Shown here piece by piece: positions 7,822-17,360 of a stretch of 64,000 nt of DNA (the first letter of the stretch is position 1; each line of letters opens with the position of its first letter). Made by a program: the position numbers and the translations under genes. The stretch is from Methylopila jiangsuensis (GTDB taxonomy: Bacteria; Pseudomonadota; Alphaproteobacteria; Rhizobiales; Methylopilaceae): contig NZ_BSFK01000016.1 of assembly GCF_027922305.1 (NCBI RefSeq), positions 1 through 64,000 of the forward strand, in the 5' to 3' direction. Under the pieces are notes generated by a model that was not told the DNA's origin, ran no database searches, and saw only the letters and a program-made list of their open reading frames with translations.

Positions 7822-9600
7822 TCACTTCTTCTTCTTGACCACGCTCTGGGGATTAAGGCTTCCGATGTTGCCGCTCTCGCTGCCGGCTTCCGGGTCGATC
7901 TCCGCGTTGATGAGGGTGGGTTTGCCGCTGTCCATGGCCGCGTCCACCGCGCGCTTCAGTTCGTCGGGGGTCGTCACGTTCACGCCCACGCCGCCGAAGG
8001 CCTCCATCATCTTGTCGTAGCGGGCGCCCGGCACGAACACGGTGGTGCCGGGATCGCGGCCGGTCGGATCGGTGTCCGTGCCGCGGTAGATGCCGTTGTT
8101 GTTGAAGATCACGATGCAGACCGGCAGGTTGTACCGGCAGATCGTCTCCACCTCCATGCCGGAGAAGCCGAAGGCCGAGTCGCCTTCGACCGCCAGCACC
8201 GGCTTGCCCGTCTCCACCGCGGCGGCGATGGCGAAGCCCATGCCTATGCCCATCACGCCCCAGGTGCCCACGTCCAGGCGCTTGCGCGGCTGGTACATGT
8301 TGATGACGCCGCGGGCGAGGTCGAGCGTGTTGGCGCCCTCGTTCACGAGGATGGCGTCCGGCCGCTCCTTGATCACCTCGCGCAGCGCGCCGAGGGCGCC
8401 GTGGAAGTCCATGGGCGCGGCGTTCTTGCCGAGCTTGGCCTCCATCTTGGCGATGTTGGCGTCCTTCTTGGCGTTGATCGTCGAGGTCCACTCGGCGGGC
8501 ACGCCCGGCCAGCTGGAGTCGATGCCCGCGAGCAGGGTCTTCACCACCGAGCCGATGTCGCCCACGAGCGGGGCTGCGATCTCGACGTTGGAGTCCATCT
8601 CGCGCGGCTCGATGTCCACCTGGATGAACTTCTTGGAGCCGGGCTCGCCCCACTGCTTGCCCTTGCCGTGGCTGAGCAGCCAGTTCAGGCGGGCGCCGAG
8701 CAGCAGCACCACGTCGGAGTCCTTGAGCACGGTGGAGCGCGCCGCGCCCGCCGACAGCGGATGGGTGTCGGGCAGCAGGCCCTTGGCCATGCTCATGGGG
8801 ATGTAGGGGATGCCCGAACGCTCCACGAGCTCGCGGATCTCGTCGTCGGCCTGGGCGTAGGCCGCGCCCTTGCCGAGGATGATCAGCGGACGCTTGGCGG
8901 ACTTCAGCAGGTCGAGCGCGCGCTTGACCGCGGACGGCGCCGGGATCTGCTCGGGAGCCGCGTCGATCACCTTGACCAGCGAGGCCTCGCCCTTGGCGGC
9001 GTCGATCACCTGGGAGAACAGCTTGGCCGGCAGGTCCAGATAGACGCCGCCCGGACGGCCCGAGACCGCTGCGCGGATGGCGCGGGCGACGCCGATGCCG
9101 ATGTCCTCGGCGTGCAGCACGCGGAAGGCCGCCTTGCACAGCGGCTTGGCGATGGCGAGCTGGTCCATCTCCTCGTAGTCGCCCTGCTGCAGGTCGACGA
9201 TCTCACGCTCGGACGAGCCGGAGATCAGGATCATGGGGAAGCAGTTGGTGGTGGCGTTGGCGAGCGCCGTCAGGCCGTTCAGGAAGCCCGGCGCGGAGAC
9301 CGTAAGGCAGACGCCCGGCGTCTTGGTGAGGAAGCCCGCGATGGCGGCGGCGTTGCCGGCGTTCTGCTCGTGGCGGAACGAGATGACGCGGATGCCTTCC
9401 GCCTGGGCCATGCGGCCGAGATCCGTGATCGGAATGCCCGGCACGCCATAGATGGTCTCGATGCCGTTCAGCTTCAGGGCGTCGATGACCAGATGGAAGC
9501 CGTCGGTGAGCTCGGGCTCGGCGGCGATCTGCGGATCGAGCAGGGGGGCGGCGGTCTGCTCTTCGGACAGGGTTTGGATCTTCAATGCGGCGCTCGACAT
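7822..9600 (-). CDS. oxc: Oxalyl-CoA decarboxylase
   Basis: The 592-residue ThDP enzyme splits oxalyl-CoA to formyl-CoA and CO2. It shows the catalytic Glu E78 in FRHEQNAG, and the C-terminal ThDP-binding stretch [12 protein letters not shown] followed by FNNNGIYRG, both characteristic of Oxc. It ends in a lysine-rich tail (KKKK). The ATG at 9600 follows GGAGGA. About 25 extra N-terminal residues precede the conserved part compared with Oxalobacter Oxc. It is the first gene of the leftward oxalate unit and faces oxlT across a 608-base control region. Confidence 0.95.
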   Translation of the reverse strand: MSSAALKIQTLSEEQTAAPLLDPQIAAEPELTDGFHLVIDALKLNGIETIYGVPGIPITDLGRMAQAEGIRVISFRHEQNAGNAAAIAGFLTKTPGVCLTVSAPGFLNGLTALANATTNCFPMILISGSSEREIVDLQQGDYEEMDQLAIAKPLCKAAFRVLHAEDIGIGVARAIRAAVSGRPGGVYLDLPAKLFSQVIDAAKGEASLVKVIDAAPEQIPAPSAVKRALDLLKSAKRPLIILGKGAAYAQADDEIRELVERSGIPYIPMSMAKGLLPDTHPLSAGAARSTVLKDSDVVLLLGARLNWLLSHGKGKQWGEPGSKKFIQVDIEPREMDSNVEIAAPLVGDIGSVVKTLLAGIDSSWPGVPAEWTSTINAKKDANIAKMEAKLGKNAAPMDFHGALGALREVIKERPDAILVNEGANTLDLARGVINMYQPRKRLDVGTWGVMGIGMGFAIAAAVETGKPVLAVEGDSAFGFSGMEVETICRYNLPVCIVIFNNNGIYRGTDTDPTGRDPGTTVFVPGARYDKMMEAFGGVGVNVTTPDELKRAVDAAMDSGKPTLINAEIDPEAGSESGNIGSLNPQSVVKKKK

Positions 9601-9834
9601 GGGCGTAATCCTCCAGATTTCTTTTTTGCTTTTGCGGTCCGCTCCGAAGGCGCGTTCCGGAACGGGTCCGGACGGCTTCCGCGGCCTTTGACGCTCGGGT
9701 GACGTGGGCTCTTCGGCCCCTTGGCCTTTCCCTTTCCGCGCGTGCGGCGCGCTCGTGCCGGCGAACGTCGCGCGCTTTGGTCGCAGCGTCCGCCGGCGCC
9801 CGGGCCGGTCGCGCCGACCCTCTGATCGCCGCAA

Positions 9835-9850
9835 ATCTGGCATGCCAGAT
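9835..9850. promoter_or_regulatory. Perfect palindrome, candidate operator 1
   Basis: ATCTGGCATGCCAGAT is a 16-base perfect palindrome with core TGGCATGCCA. The half-site is shared with the palindromes at 9956 and 10124. The TGGYATRCCA form resembles operators of FCD-type GntR regulators such as ExuR/UxuR (TTGGTATACCAA). The binding protein is not in the window. Confidence 0.6.
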
Positions 9851-9955
9851 ACAAGGCTGTCAACGAAACCTCACCGAGCGAGGGGCGGAGTTTTTTGCTG
9901 CGACGCAAGAAGCTCTTCGGTTTTCGCGGGGCTGGAGCGGCGACGATAGGCATTT

Positions 9956-9972
9956 TGGTATGCCACATGCCA
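9956..9972. promoter_or_regulatory. Candidate operator 2
   Basis: TGGTATGCCA (9956-9965) repeats the core of operator 1 with one change, and is followed directly by another half-site CATGCCA. Seen as TGGTATG-CCA-CATGCCA it is also an inverted repeat. It overlaps a wider GGCAT-N6-ATGCC palindrome (9949-9964). Confidence 0.55.
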
Positions 9973-10123
9973 GAAACGCTTATACTTTAGGATGGCTCCA
10001 TATCGGGTCGCGCCGCGCGCTCCTGCGACGTTATGCCCTCTCCTCCTTAGGGTCGCTCATAAGGGCTCCGGGCATTTTGCGACGCAGCATCATTCAGCGT
10101 CTACAACTTTCGTCGCTTGCCTT

Positions 10124-10144
10124 ATTGGCATCTTGAATACCAAT
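10124..10144. promoter_or_regulatory. Candidate operator 3, near the oxlT start
   Basis: The arms ATTGGCAT and ATACCAAT face each other across five bases. The half-sites match TGGYAT/ATRCCA of operators 1 and 2. It lies 65 bases before the oxlT ATG, where it would overlap a weak candidate promoter. Confidence 0.55.
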
Positions 10145-10208
10145 ATGACAAATCCGTGAGTGTCCCGTGATGACCCCCACGCAACAAGACCAATCATGAG
10201 GGTAGGAA

Positions 10209-11531
10209 ATGCACTCTGCGCTTGAGGCCGGCGACCCCGGCCACCGCGTCAGCGACGCCTATCGCTGGACGCAACTTGTCGTCGGCGTCATCTGCATGGT
10301 GATGATCGCCAACCTGCAATACGGCTGGACCTTCTTCGTTCCCGACATTCAGGCCAAGTTCGGCTGGGACCGCGCCGCGATCCAGTGGGCCTTCACGCTG
10401 TTCGTGCTGTTCGAGACCTGGCTGGTGCCGGTCGAGGGCTGGTTCGTGGACAAGTACGGCCCGCTGGTGGTGGTCGCCTTCGGCGGCGTGCTCTGCGGCG
10501 TCGGCTGGGTCATCAACGGCTACGCCACCTCGCTGACCGGGTTCTATGTGGGCCAGGTCATCGCCGGCGTCGGCGCCGGCGCGGTCTACGGCACCTGCGT
10601 GGGCAACGCGCTGAAGTGGTTCCCCGACAAGCGCGGCCTCGCCGCCGGCATCACCGCCGCCGGCTTCGGCGCGGGCGCCGCGCTCACCGTCGCCCCGATC
10701 CAGTCCATGATCGCCAATTCCGGCTACCAGGCCGCCTTCATCTGGTTCGGCATCGGCCAGGCCGTGGTGATCTGCGTGATGTCCACGCTGCTGCGCGGCC
10801 CGAAGGCCGGCCAGACGCCCGCTGTCACGGTCAACGCCGCGAACATCCAGAGCCGCCGCAACTACGGCCCGTCCGAGGTGGTGCGCCAGCCGATCTTCTG
10901 GCTGATGTACTTCATGTTCGTCATCGTCGGCGCCGGCGGCCTGATGATCACCGCCAACCTGAAGCCGATCGCCGCCGACCTGCACATCGACAAGGTGCCC
11001 GTCACCCTGCTCGGCCTGACCATGACGGTGGTCACCTTCTCCGCCACCATCGACCGCGTGCTGAACGGCCTCACCCGCCCGTTCTTCGGCTGGATCTCCG
11101 ACAAGATCGGCCGTGAGAACACCATGTTCGTCGCCTTCGCCATGGAAGGCGTCGGCATCTACATGCTCTACCTGTGGGGCCACGATCCGCTGTGGTTCGT
11201 GCTGCTTTCGGGCTTCGTGTTCTTCGCCTGGGGCGAGATTTACTCGCTGTTCCCGGCCACCTGCACCGACACGTTCGGCTCCAAGTTCGCCGCCACCAAC
11301 GCGGGCATGCTCTACACCGCCAAGGGCACGGCCGCGCTGCTGGTGCCGTTCGCGAACTATCTGCAGCAGGGCCAGGGCTCCTGGGACGGCGTGTTCCTGA
11401 TCGCCGCCGGCGCCAACATCCTCGCCTCGGTGCTCGCCATCGCCCTGCTGAAGCCCTGGCGCCGCCGCGTCGTCGCCGGCGCCAAGGCTGACGTCGCGGC
11501 GCCCGCCGGCCACGCCGCTCCCGCGGAGTGA
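10209..11531 (+). CDS. oxlT: Oxalate/formate antiporter, major facilitator superfamily
   Basis: The 440-residue protein has twelve predicted membrane segments and follows the OxlT pattern: ANLQYGWTFF in the first segment, WFPDKRGLAAG in the loop after segment 4/5, an Arg in RVLNGLTRPFFG and a Lys in LYTAKGTAALL that sit where OxlT uses R272 and K355 to bind the dianion. OxlT exchanges external oxalate for internal formate across the cytoplasmic membrane. It faces oxc and so completes an uptake-activation-decarboxylation route. A clear terminator follows at 11587. Substrate is inferred from family and context. Confidence 0.92.
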   Translation: MHSALEAGDPGHRVSDAYRWTQLVVGVICMVMIANLQYGWTFFVPDIQAKFGWDRAAIQWAFTLFVLFETWLVPVEGWFVDKYGPLVVVAFGGVLCGVGWVINGYATSLTGFYVGQVIAGVGAGAVYGTCVGNALKWFPDKRGLAAGITAAGFGAGAALTVAPIQSMIANSGYQAAFIWFGIGQAVVICVMSTLLRGPKAGQTPAVTVNAANIQSRRNYGPSEVVRQPIFWLMYFMFVIVGAGGLMITANLKPIAADLHIDKVPVTLLGLTMTVVTFSATIDRVLNGLTRPFFGWISDKIGRENTMFVAFAMEGVGIYMLYLWGHDPLWFVLLSGFVFFAWGEIYSLFPATCTDTFGSKFAATNAGMLYTAKGTAALLVPFANYLQQGQGSWDGVFLIAAGANILASVLAIALLKPWRRRVVAGAKADVAAPAGHAAPAE

Positions 11532-11586
11532 GTTCGCCGCGAACCTGACGGGGTCGCGCTCCCATCGCCCCGTCCGCGGCCACTCG

Positions 11587-11619
11587 GCCCCCGGCGCGCC
11601 CTCGCGCCGGGGGCTTTTT
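11587..11619 (+). terminator. Rho-independent terminator of oxlT
   Basis: A 12-base perfect stem, GCCCCCGGCGCG (11587-11598) with its complement at 11603-11614, has a CCCT loop and five Ts directly after it. Confidence 0.93.
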
Positions 11620-11635
11620 CATGCGCCCAAACGCA

Positions 11636-11670
11636 CGACGCCCCGGACCGTCATCGGGTCCGGGGCGTCG
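11636..11670 (-). terminator. Probable transcription end of the phosphate operon
   Basis: A 14-base perfect stem (11636-11649 with 11657-11670, arm CGACGCCCCGGACC) with a 7-base loop lies just after phoB. On the minus strand the following bases are TGCGTTTGG, so the U-run is poor. A second small palindrome (11681-11689/11697-11705) overlaps the phoB stop codon. Confidence 0.5.
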
Positions 11671-11702
11671 CGGCGTGAGGTGAGGTCAGGCGCCCCCTGA
11701 CC

Positions 11703-12404
11703 TCACTGGGTGCGGGCGAAGGTCTCGTCGAACGAGTAACCCGCGCCGCGCACGGTGCGGATCGGATCGAGCTGCCGCCCGCGATTGATGGCCTTGCGCA
11801 AGCGGCCCACGTGCACGTCCACGGTGCGCTCGTCGATGTAGACGTCGTGCCCCCAGACGCCGTCGAGCAGCTGTTCGCGGGAGAACACCCGCCCCGCCGA
11901 CTGCATCAGGAACTCCAGCAGCTTGAACTCCGTCGGCCCGAGATGGATTTCCCGCGACTGCCGGTGCACCCGGTGCGACTGGCGGTCGAGCTCGATGTCG
12001 CCGGCCTTGAGCACCGTCGCCACATGCTCGGGCTTCGCCCGGCGCAGCAGCGCCCGCACCCGCGCCACCAGCTCCGGCACCGAGAACGGCTTGACCACGT
12101 AGTCGTCCGCGCCGGTGGCGAGGCCGCGCACGCGCTCGGCCTCCTCGCCGCGCGCGGTGAGCATGATGATGGGCAGACGTTCGGTCTCGGGCCGGGTCCG
12201 CAGACGGCGGCACAGCTCGATGCCCGACAGCCCCGGCAGCATCCAGTCGAGCAGGATCAGGTCCGGCGTCCACTCGCGCAGCCGCGTCTCGGCCTCGTCG
12301 CCGCGGGCCACCGATTCCACGGCGTAGCCCTCGGCTTCCAGGTTGTAGCGGAGGAGGAGCGTCAGCGGCTCCTCGTCCTCGACGATCATCACCCGAGGCG
12401 TCAT
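11703..12404 (-). CDS. phoB: Phosphate regulon response regulator PhoB
   Basis: 233 residues: receiver domain (1-120) with acidic pocket E9/D10, phospho-acceptor D53 in LLDWMLPG and K105 in VVKPF, then an OmpR/PhoB winged-helix domain (about 130-228) with the FKLLEFLM and RTVDVHVGRLRKAI signatures. It activates genes at Pho boxes when phosphorylated by PhoR. It is the last gene of the leftward phoR-pstSCAB-phoU-phoB run, four bases after phoU. Confidence 0.95.
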   Translation of the reverse strand: MTPRVMIVEDEEPLTLLLRYNLEAEGYAVESVARGDEAETRLREWTPDLILLDWMLPGLSGIELCRRLRTRPETERLPIIMLTARGEEAERVRGLATGADDYVVKPFSVPELVARVRALLRRAKPEHVATVLKAGDIELDRQSHRVHRQSREIHLGPTEFKLLEFLMQSAGRVFSREQLLDGVWGHDVYIDERTVDVHVGRLRKAINRGRQLDPIRTVRGAGYSFDETFARTQ

Positions 12405-12408
12405 CGGC

Positions 12409-13140
12409 TCACCCCTGCGGGAACTCGATCTTGGTCGAGCTCGAGGTGTCGCCCTTGGGCCGGTCCTCGGTCAGGGGCGTCCCGTTGACGAGGTAGTAGA
12501 TCGTCTCCGCGATGTTGGTGGCGTGGTCGCCGATGCGCTCCACGTTCTTGGCGCAGAACAGGAGATGCGCGCAGAAGCCGATGTTGCGCGGATCCTCCAT
12601 CATGTAGGTCAGCAGCTCGCGGAACAGCGAGGTGTAGAGCTGGTCGATCTCGCCGTCCCGCTTCCACACCTCGAGCGCCCGGGCCTCGTCGCGCTGGGTG
12701 TAGGCGTCGAGCACCTCCTTCAGCTGCGCCAGCGTTAGGTTGGCGATGTGCGCCACGCCGTGGGCGAGCTTGGGCGGCTGGAACTGGCCGTCGAGCGCGA
12801 TCACGCGCTTGGCGATGTTCTTGGCGAGGTCGCCGATGCGCTCCAGGTCGTTGGCGATGCGCAGCGACGCCACCACCTCTCGCAGGTCGATGGCGACCGG
12901 CGCGCGCTTGGCGATGGTGAGGATGGCGCGCTCCTCGATCTCCTGCTGCAGGCGGTCGATGGAGCGGTCCCAGTCGATCACCCGCCGGGCGAGCGGGCTG
13001 TCGCGGGTGAGCAGCGCGTCGACGGATTCGGCGACGAGCTTCTCGGCCAGGCCGCCCATCTCGGCGAGCTTGTCGCCGAGCTCCTTCAGGTCGGCGTCGA
13101 AGGCGCTGACGATGTGGTCGGGCATGGTGGTGGTGGTCAT
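12409..13140 (-). CDS. phoU: Phosphate transport regulator PhoU
   Basis: The 243-residue all-helical protein has two PhoU repeats and the metal-binding-type motif regions, including ANDLERIGDLAKNIAKR and KNVERIGDHATNIAE, one per repeat. PhoU couples the Pst transporter to PhoR and damps signalling in phosphate excess. It lies between pstB and phoB with short gaps (25 and 4 bases), consistent with one transcript. Confidence 0.96.
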   Translation of the reverse strand: MTTTTMPDHIVSAFDADLKELGDKLAEMGGLAEKLVAESVDALLTRDSPLARRVIDWDRSIDRLQQEIEERAILTIAKRAPVAIDLREVVASLRIANDLERIGDLAKNIAKRVIALDGQFQPPKLAHGVAHIANLTLAQLKEVLDAYTQRDEARALEVWKRDGEIDQLYTSLFRELLTYMMEDPRNIGFCAHLLFCAKNVERIGDHATNIAETIYYLVNGTPLTEDRPKGDTSSSTKIEFPQG

Positions 13141-13165
13141 GTGGGTGTCTCCCTCCCCGTCCCGG

Positions 13166-13984
13166 TCAGCCGAAGCGGCCCGTGATGTAGTCCTGGGTGC
13201 GGCGGTCGTTCGGGCTGGTGAAGATCTGCTCGGTCGGGCCGGTCTCGACGATGACGCCGAGATGGAAGAACGCCGTGCGCTGGGACACGCGCGCCGCCTG
13301 CTGCATGGAGTGCGTCACGATCACGATCGTGAAGTTCTGGCGCAGTTCGTCGATCAGCTCCTCGATCTTGGCGGTCGCGATGGGGTCGAGCGCCGAGCAG
13401 GGCTCGTCCATCAGGATCACCTCGGGGCTCACCGCGATGGCGCGGGCGATGCAGAGGCGCTGCTGCTGGCCGCCGGAGAGGCCGGTGCCGCCGTCGTTGA
13501 GGCGGTCCTTCACCTCGTTCCAGAGGCTCGCCTTGCGCAGGCTGTCCTCGACGATCTCGTCCATCTCCGCCTTGGAGCGGGCCAGGCCGTGGATGCGCGG
13601 GCCGTAGGCCACGTTCTCGTAGATCGATTTCGGGAACGGGTTCGGCTTCTGGAACACCATGCCGACGCGGGCGCGCAGCTGCACCACGTCCAGCGAGGGA
13701 TCGTAGATGTCGTAGTCGTCGATGGTGATCTTGCCGGTGACCCGGCAGATGGAGATCGTGTCGTTCATGCGGTTGATGCAGCGCAGGAACGTGGACTTGC
13801 CGCAGCCGGACGGGCCGATGAAGGCCGTGACCGAACGCTCGGCCATGTCGATGGAGACGTCCTTCAGGGCGTGCTTCTCGCCGTAATAGACGTTCACGTT
13901 GCGGGCGACGATCTTCGGATCGCCGCCGAGATCGGCGGAGGCGGCGCCCTGGGTCTGGGTCTGGGCGTTCACGTTGGCGTCCAT
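13166..13984 (-). CDS. pstB: Phosphate ABC transporter ATP-binding protein PstB
   Basis: 272 residues with Walker [10 protein letters not shown] (57-65), Q-loop, signature LSGGQQQR, Walker B VILMDEP and switch His in VTHSMQQ. It powers high-affinity phosphate import with PstSCA. I chose the ATG at 13984 (MDANVN) because GAAGGAG precedes it at good distance; a GTG/ATG-type start at 14014 would overlap pstA. The N-terminal 25 residues are low-complexity and Gln/Ala-rich. Confidence 0.96.
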   Translation of the reverse strand: MDANVNAQTQTQGAASADLGGDPKIVARNVNVYYGEKHALKDVSIDMAERSVTAFIGPSGCGKSTFLRCINRMNDTISICRVTGKITIDDYDIYDPSLDVVQLRARVGMVFQKPNPFPKSIYENVAYGPRIHGLARSKAEMDEIVEDSLRKASLWNEVKDRLNDGGTGLSGGQQQRLCIARAIAVSPEVILMDEPCSALDPIATAKIEELIDELRQNFTIVIVTHSMQQAARVSQRTAFFHLGVIVETGPTEQIFTSPNDRRTQDYITGRFG

Positions 13985-14007
13985 GGTCGAAACTCCTTCG
14001 GTCACGC

Positions 14008-15861
14008 TCACCACCGCCGCTCGAAGCGTTTGCGCAGCAGGATCGCAAGTCCGTTCATGAGGAAGAGGAACAGCAGCAGCACGATGATGGCCGCCGAGGT
14101 CTTGGCCTGGAACGCGACCTCGGGCAGGTCGGACCAGAGATAGATCTGCACCGGCAGAACCGTGGTCGCCGAGGACAGGCTGGTGGGCACGTCGACGATG
14201 AAGGCCACCATGCCGATCAGCAGCAGCGGCGCGGTCTCGCCGAGGGCGTGGGCCATGCCGATGATGGTGCCGGTCATGATGCCCGGCATCGCCAGCGGCA
14301 GGGTGTGGTGGAACACCGCCTGCTGGTGCGAGGCGCCGACGCCGAGCGCGGCTTCGCGGATCGAGGGCGGCACCGCCTTCAGCGCGGCGCGGCTCGCGAT
14401 GATGATGGTGGGCAGCACCAGCAGGGCCAGCACGAAGCCGCCGACCACCGCGGACGAGCGCGGCATGCCGAAGAAGTTCAGGAACACCGCGAGGCCGAGC
14501 AGGCCGTAGACGATGGAGGGCACCGCCGCGAGGTTGTTGATGTTGATCTCGATGATGTCCGTGATCCGGTTCTTCGGAGCGAACTCCTCGAGATAGATCG
14601 CGGCGCCAACGCCGATCGGCAGGCAGATCAGCAGCGTCACCGCCATGGTCAGCAGCGAGCCGACCAGGGCGCCGAGGATGCCGGCCTGCTCGGCCTCGCG
14701 GGAGTCGCCGGTGGTGAAGAAGCCGGTGTTGAAGCCGGACGTCACCAGCCCCTTCTCCTCAAGCGACTCCAGCCAGGCGATCTGCTGGTCGTTCAGCCGG
14801 CGGGAGTTCTCCGGGGTCTCGTAGGTCAGCACCTTCCACTGGCCGGCCTGGGCCGCGTTCGGGTTCTGCAGCGGCACAAGCACCCGGCCCTCGACGCGGT
14901 CGGCGGCGAGGCTCGTCACCTTCACCAGACCGCCGTTGATGGCGACGAGACGGCTCGGCAGCTTCTCGTCGAGAGTCTCGGCGCCGCTCTGGTTCCTGAA
15001 CCGGGTCTCGAAGTCCGCCGCCTCGCCGGCCAGCGTCTCCATCTGGGAGCGCAGGCTGTCGGAGTCGGAGTCGATCTTGGCGAGCGTGTTGCGCGCCACG
15101 GTGACCCGGGCGGCGTCGCCCGAACCTTCCGCGTTGGCGAGTTCGCGCTCGGCGCCCGGCCGGTCGGCCAGGACGCCGTCGCGCAGGGTCTTGATCCGCT
15201 CCACCTCGAAGCGGCGGGAGCGCGCGGTCTCCGAAAGGTCGCTCTTGATGTCGGCGAGATCGTTGGCGAAGGCCGGGTTCGACGTGACGATGGTCACGTC
15301 GCCGGTGGTCGCGGAGGGGGTCGCGACGCCCTCGCCGATCTCCTCGGCGACCTTCGTCACCGCGCCCTTGTAATAGAGGTCCGCATCGTCCGAGAAGGCG
15401 GAGCGGGTCTCGACGGTCTGGCCGATCAGGCGCGGATTGGCCATCACGTCGTCGCGCAGGTCGTCGGCTGCGCCGCTGGACAGCAGGCCGTTGAGCTGGC
15501 GGCGTTCGGCGCGGCCCGACACCTCCGGGAACAGCGCCTGGTAGGAGGCGCGCACCGCCGCGGTGTAGTCGCCGCGGGCGAGCGAGGCCGCCGAGCGGTC
15601 GCCGGCCGGATCGACCTGATCGGCGGTCGGCTGCGTCTGCAGCGTCAGGTGGGTGATGGTGAAGGCGGGCGTCGCCTTGACGACGATGTCCGCCAGCAGC
15701 ACCACGAGGAAGGCGGCCGAGAACAGGATGGCGGCGATGCCGTAGGCCTTGAAGCGGGCTTCGGAGCGGTAGCGCTTGCGCACCAGCGCGCGAGCGGCTT
15801 CGTCGCTGACGGCCCGACGGCGCGACGGGGATCCGGCGGCGGTTGCGGTCATGTCAGTCAT
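14008..15861 (-). CDS. pstA: Phosphate ABC transporter permease PstA, long form
   Basis: At 617 residues this is about twice the length of E. coli PstA. A first membrane segment (about 38-60) is followed by a roughly 330-residue region of the DUF3333 type, with a coiled-coil-like part, before the permease core (about 390-610) with the [14 protein letters not shown] coupling stretch. The extended form is known in alphaproteobacteria. Its first codons overlap the pstC stop; a second Met four codons in (15852) would avoid this. Function: membrane channel of the Pst phosphate importer. Confidence 0.94.
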   Translation of the reverse strand: MTDMTATAAGSPSRRRAVSDEAARALVRKRYRSEARFKAYGIAAILFSAAFLVVLLADIVVKATPAFTITHLTLQTQPTADQVDPAGDRSAASLARGDYTAAVRASYQALFPEVSGRAERRQLNGLLSSGAADDLRDDVMANPRLIGQTVETRSAFSDDADLYYKGAVTKVAEEIGEGVATPSATTGDVTIVTSNPAFANDLADIKSDLSETARSRRFEVERIKTLRDGVLADRPGAERELANAEGSGDAARVTVARNTLAKIDSDSDSLRSQMETLAGEAADFETRFRNQSGAETLDEKLPSRLVAINGGLVKVTSLAADRVEGRVLVPLQNPNAAQAGQWKVLTYETPENSRRLNDQQIAWLESLEEKGLVTSGFNTGFFTTGDSREAEQAGILGALVGSLLTMAVTLLICLPIGVGAAIYLEEFAPKNRITDIIEININNLAAVPSIVYGLLGLAVFLNFFGMPRSSAVVGGFVLALLVLPTIIIASRAALKAVPPSIREAALGVGASHQQAVFHHTLPLAMPGIMTGTIIGMAHALGETAPLLLIGMVAFIVDVPTSLSSATTVLPVQIYLWSDLPEVAFQAKTSAAIIVLLLFLFLMNGLAILLRKRFERRW

Positions 15862-17242
15862 ACTGCTCTCGATACTTCTGCACGATACGGAGGGCGATGA
15901 AGTTCAGGACCAGCGTGAAGAAGAACAGCACGAAGCCCAGCGCGAAGGCGGAGAGCGTCTTGGGGCTGTCGAACTCCTGATCGCCGACCAGCAGCGTCTT
16001 GATCTGAACGGTGACGGTGGTGACCGCCTCGAGCGGGTTGAAGGTGAGGTTGCCGGCGAGGCCCGCCGCCATCACCACGATCATGGTCTCGCCCACCGCG
16101 CGGGAGATGGCGAGCATGAAGGCCGAGACGATGCCCGGCAGCGCCGCCGGCAGGATGACCTTCTTGATGGTCTCCGACTTGGTGGCGCCCATGCCGTAGG
16201 AGCCGTCGCGCAGCGACTGCGGCACGGCGTTGATCACGTCGTCGGACAGCGACGACACGAAGGGGATGATCATCACGCCCATGACGAGGCCCGCCGCCAG
16301 CGCGCTCTCTGACGCCACGTTGAGGCCGAGAGCCTCGCCGGTGGAGCGGATGAGCGGCGCGACGGTCAGCGCCGCGAAGAAGCCGAACACCACCGTGGGC
16401 ACGCCGGCCAGAACCTCGAGCACCGGCTTGACGATGGAGCGCACCCGCGGGCTCGCGTACTCGGCCATGTAGATCGCGGAGAACAGGCCGATGGGGCCCG
16501 CGACCAGCATGGCGATCAGCATGATCAGCGTGGTGCCGGCGAACAGAGGCACGGCGCCGAAGGAGCCGGAGGCGCCGACCTGATCGGCGCGGATCGCCGT
16601 CTGGGGCGACCACTGCAGGCCGAACAGGAAGTCGTACCAGGGGTACTTGGAGAAAAAGCGCAGCGTCTCGAACAGCACCGAGAACACGATGCCGACCGTG
16701 GTCAGCACCGCGACCGCGGAGCAGGCGAGCAGCAGGACGCCCACCACCTTCTCGACCCGGTTGCGGGCGCGGAAGGCGGGGGAGAGCTGGCGGGACGCCC
16801 AGAAGAAGCCGAGCAGCGCCAGCGCGAAGCCGACGACCAGCAGCGACCAGTCCGCGGCCATGCTCCAGCCGGCGAAGGTCTGGCCCGCGGCGCGCAGGCC
16901 GTCGGACGCGTCCGGGACCTGGCCGCCCTGGGCCAGCGTCATGATCTCGCGCAGGCGGGCGCCGTAGGTGAGCGGATCGGTCGGCGTGAGGTCCGACGGC
17001 AGCGCCGCGATCGCCTGCGCCTCGACCACCTTGGGGGCGATCGCCTGCCAGGCGAACAGCCACAGCAGCATGGGGGCGATGGCGGCCACCGCCAGATAGA
17101 AGCCGTGATAGCTGGGCAGCGAGTGCATGCGGGCCGCGCCGCCGCCCGCGCCTGCGACCGCGAAGGACATGCCGCGCTGGCGGCCGGCGACATAGGCGCC
17201 GATCGCGACCAGCGCGATGCCGAGAATGTAGATGAACGTCAT
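15854..17242 (-). CDS. pstC: Phosphate ABC transporter permease PstC, long form
   Basis: The 462-residue membrane protein carries extra N-terminal segments (residues 1-150, two or three helices) before the usual permease core with LRDGSYGMGATKSETIKK as the EAA-type ATPase-coupling loop. The ATG at 17242 (MTFIYILG) puts the first membrane helix directly at the N-terminus; an ATG at 17281 would add 13 polar residues. It overlaps pstA by a few bases, which points to translational coupling. Confidence 0.94.
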   Translation of the reverse strand: MTFIYILGIALVAIGAYVAGRQRGMSFAVAGAGGGAARMHSLPSYHGFYLAVAAIAPMLLWLFAWQAIAPKVVEAQAIAALPSDLTPTDPLTYGARLREIMTLAQGGQVPDASDGLRAAGQTFAGWSMAADWSLLVVGFALALLGFFWASRQLSPAFRARNRVEKVVGVLLLACSAVAVLTTVGIVFSVLFETLRFFSKYPWYDFLFGLQWSPQTAIRADQVGASGSFGAVPLFAGTTLIMLIAMLVAGPIGLFSAIYMAEYASPRVRSIVKPVLEVLAGVPTVVFGFFAALTVAPLIRSTGEALGLNVASESALAAGLVMGVMIIPFVSSLSDDVINAVPQSLRDGSYGMGATKSETIKKVILPAALPGIVSAFMLAISRAVGETMIVVMAAGLAGNLTFNPLEAVTTVTVQIKTLLVGDQEFDSPKTLSAFALGFVLFFFTLVLNFIALRIVQKYREQYD

Positions 17243-17360
17243 CCGCTGAGCGCTCCGCTCGATGCCGGGACTGGATTTCACGCCCGCTCCGGGAGCGGAG
17301 ACGGGCGAACGGCGCCGCGGAGGTTCGCCCCGCGGCGCCGTTCGGCGTGGTCGGGACGGA

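Larger units (their letters stand above)
9601..10208. promoter_or_regulatory. Divergent control region oxc/oxlT
   Basis: This 608-base gap holds no gene I can support. It contains three related palindromes of the form TGGYAT...ATRCCA (listed separately), a TATACT at 9981-9986 that could be a -10 box, and TTGCCT (10117-10122) placed 17-18 bases before CAATAT, which would put the third palindrome between -35 and -10 of oxlT. A ribosome site GGGTAGGAA precedes the oxlT ATG. GC falls in the right half, as in many promoter regions. The assignments are by eye. Confidence 0.6.

Noticed and set aside
6200-8020. 606-codon rightward open frame opposite frc and oxc
   Set aside because: It lies antisense to well-recognised genes, its product is His/Val/Ala/Gly-rich without domains, and such frames are expected from third-position GC in this genome.
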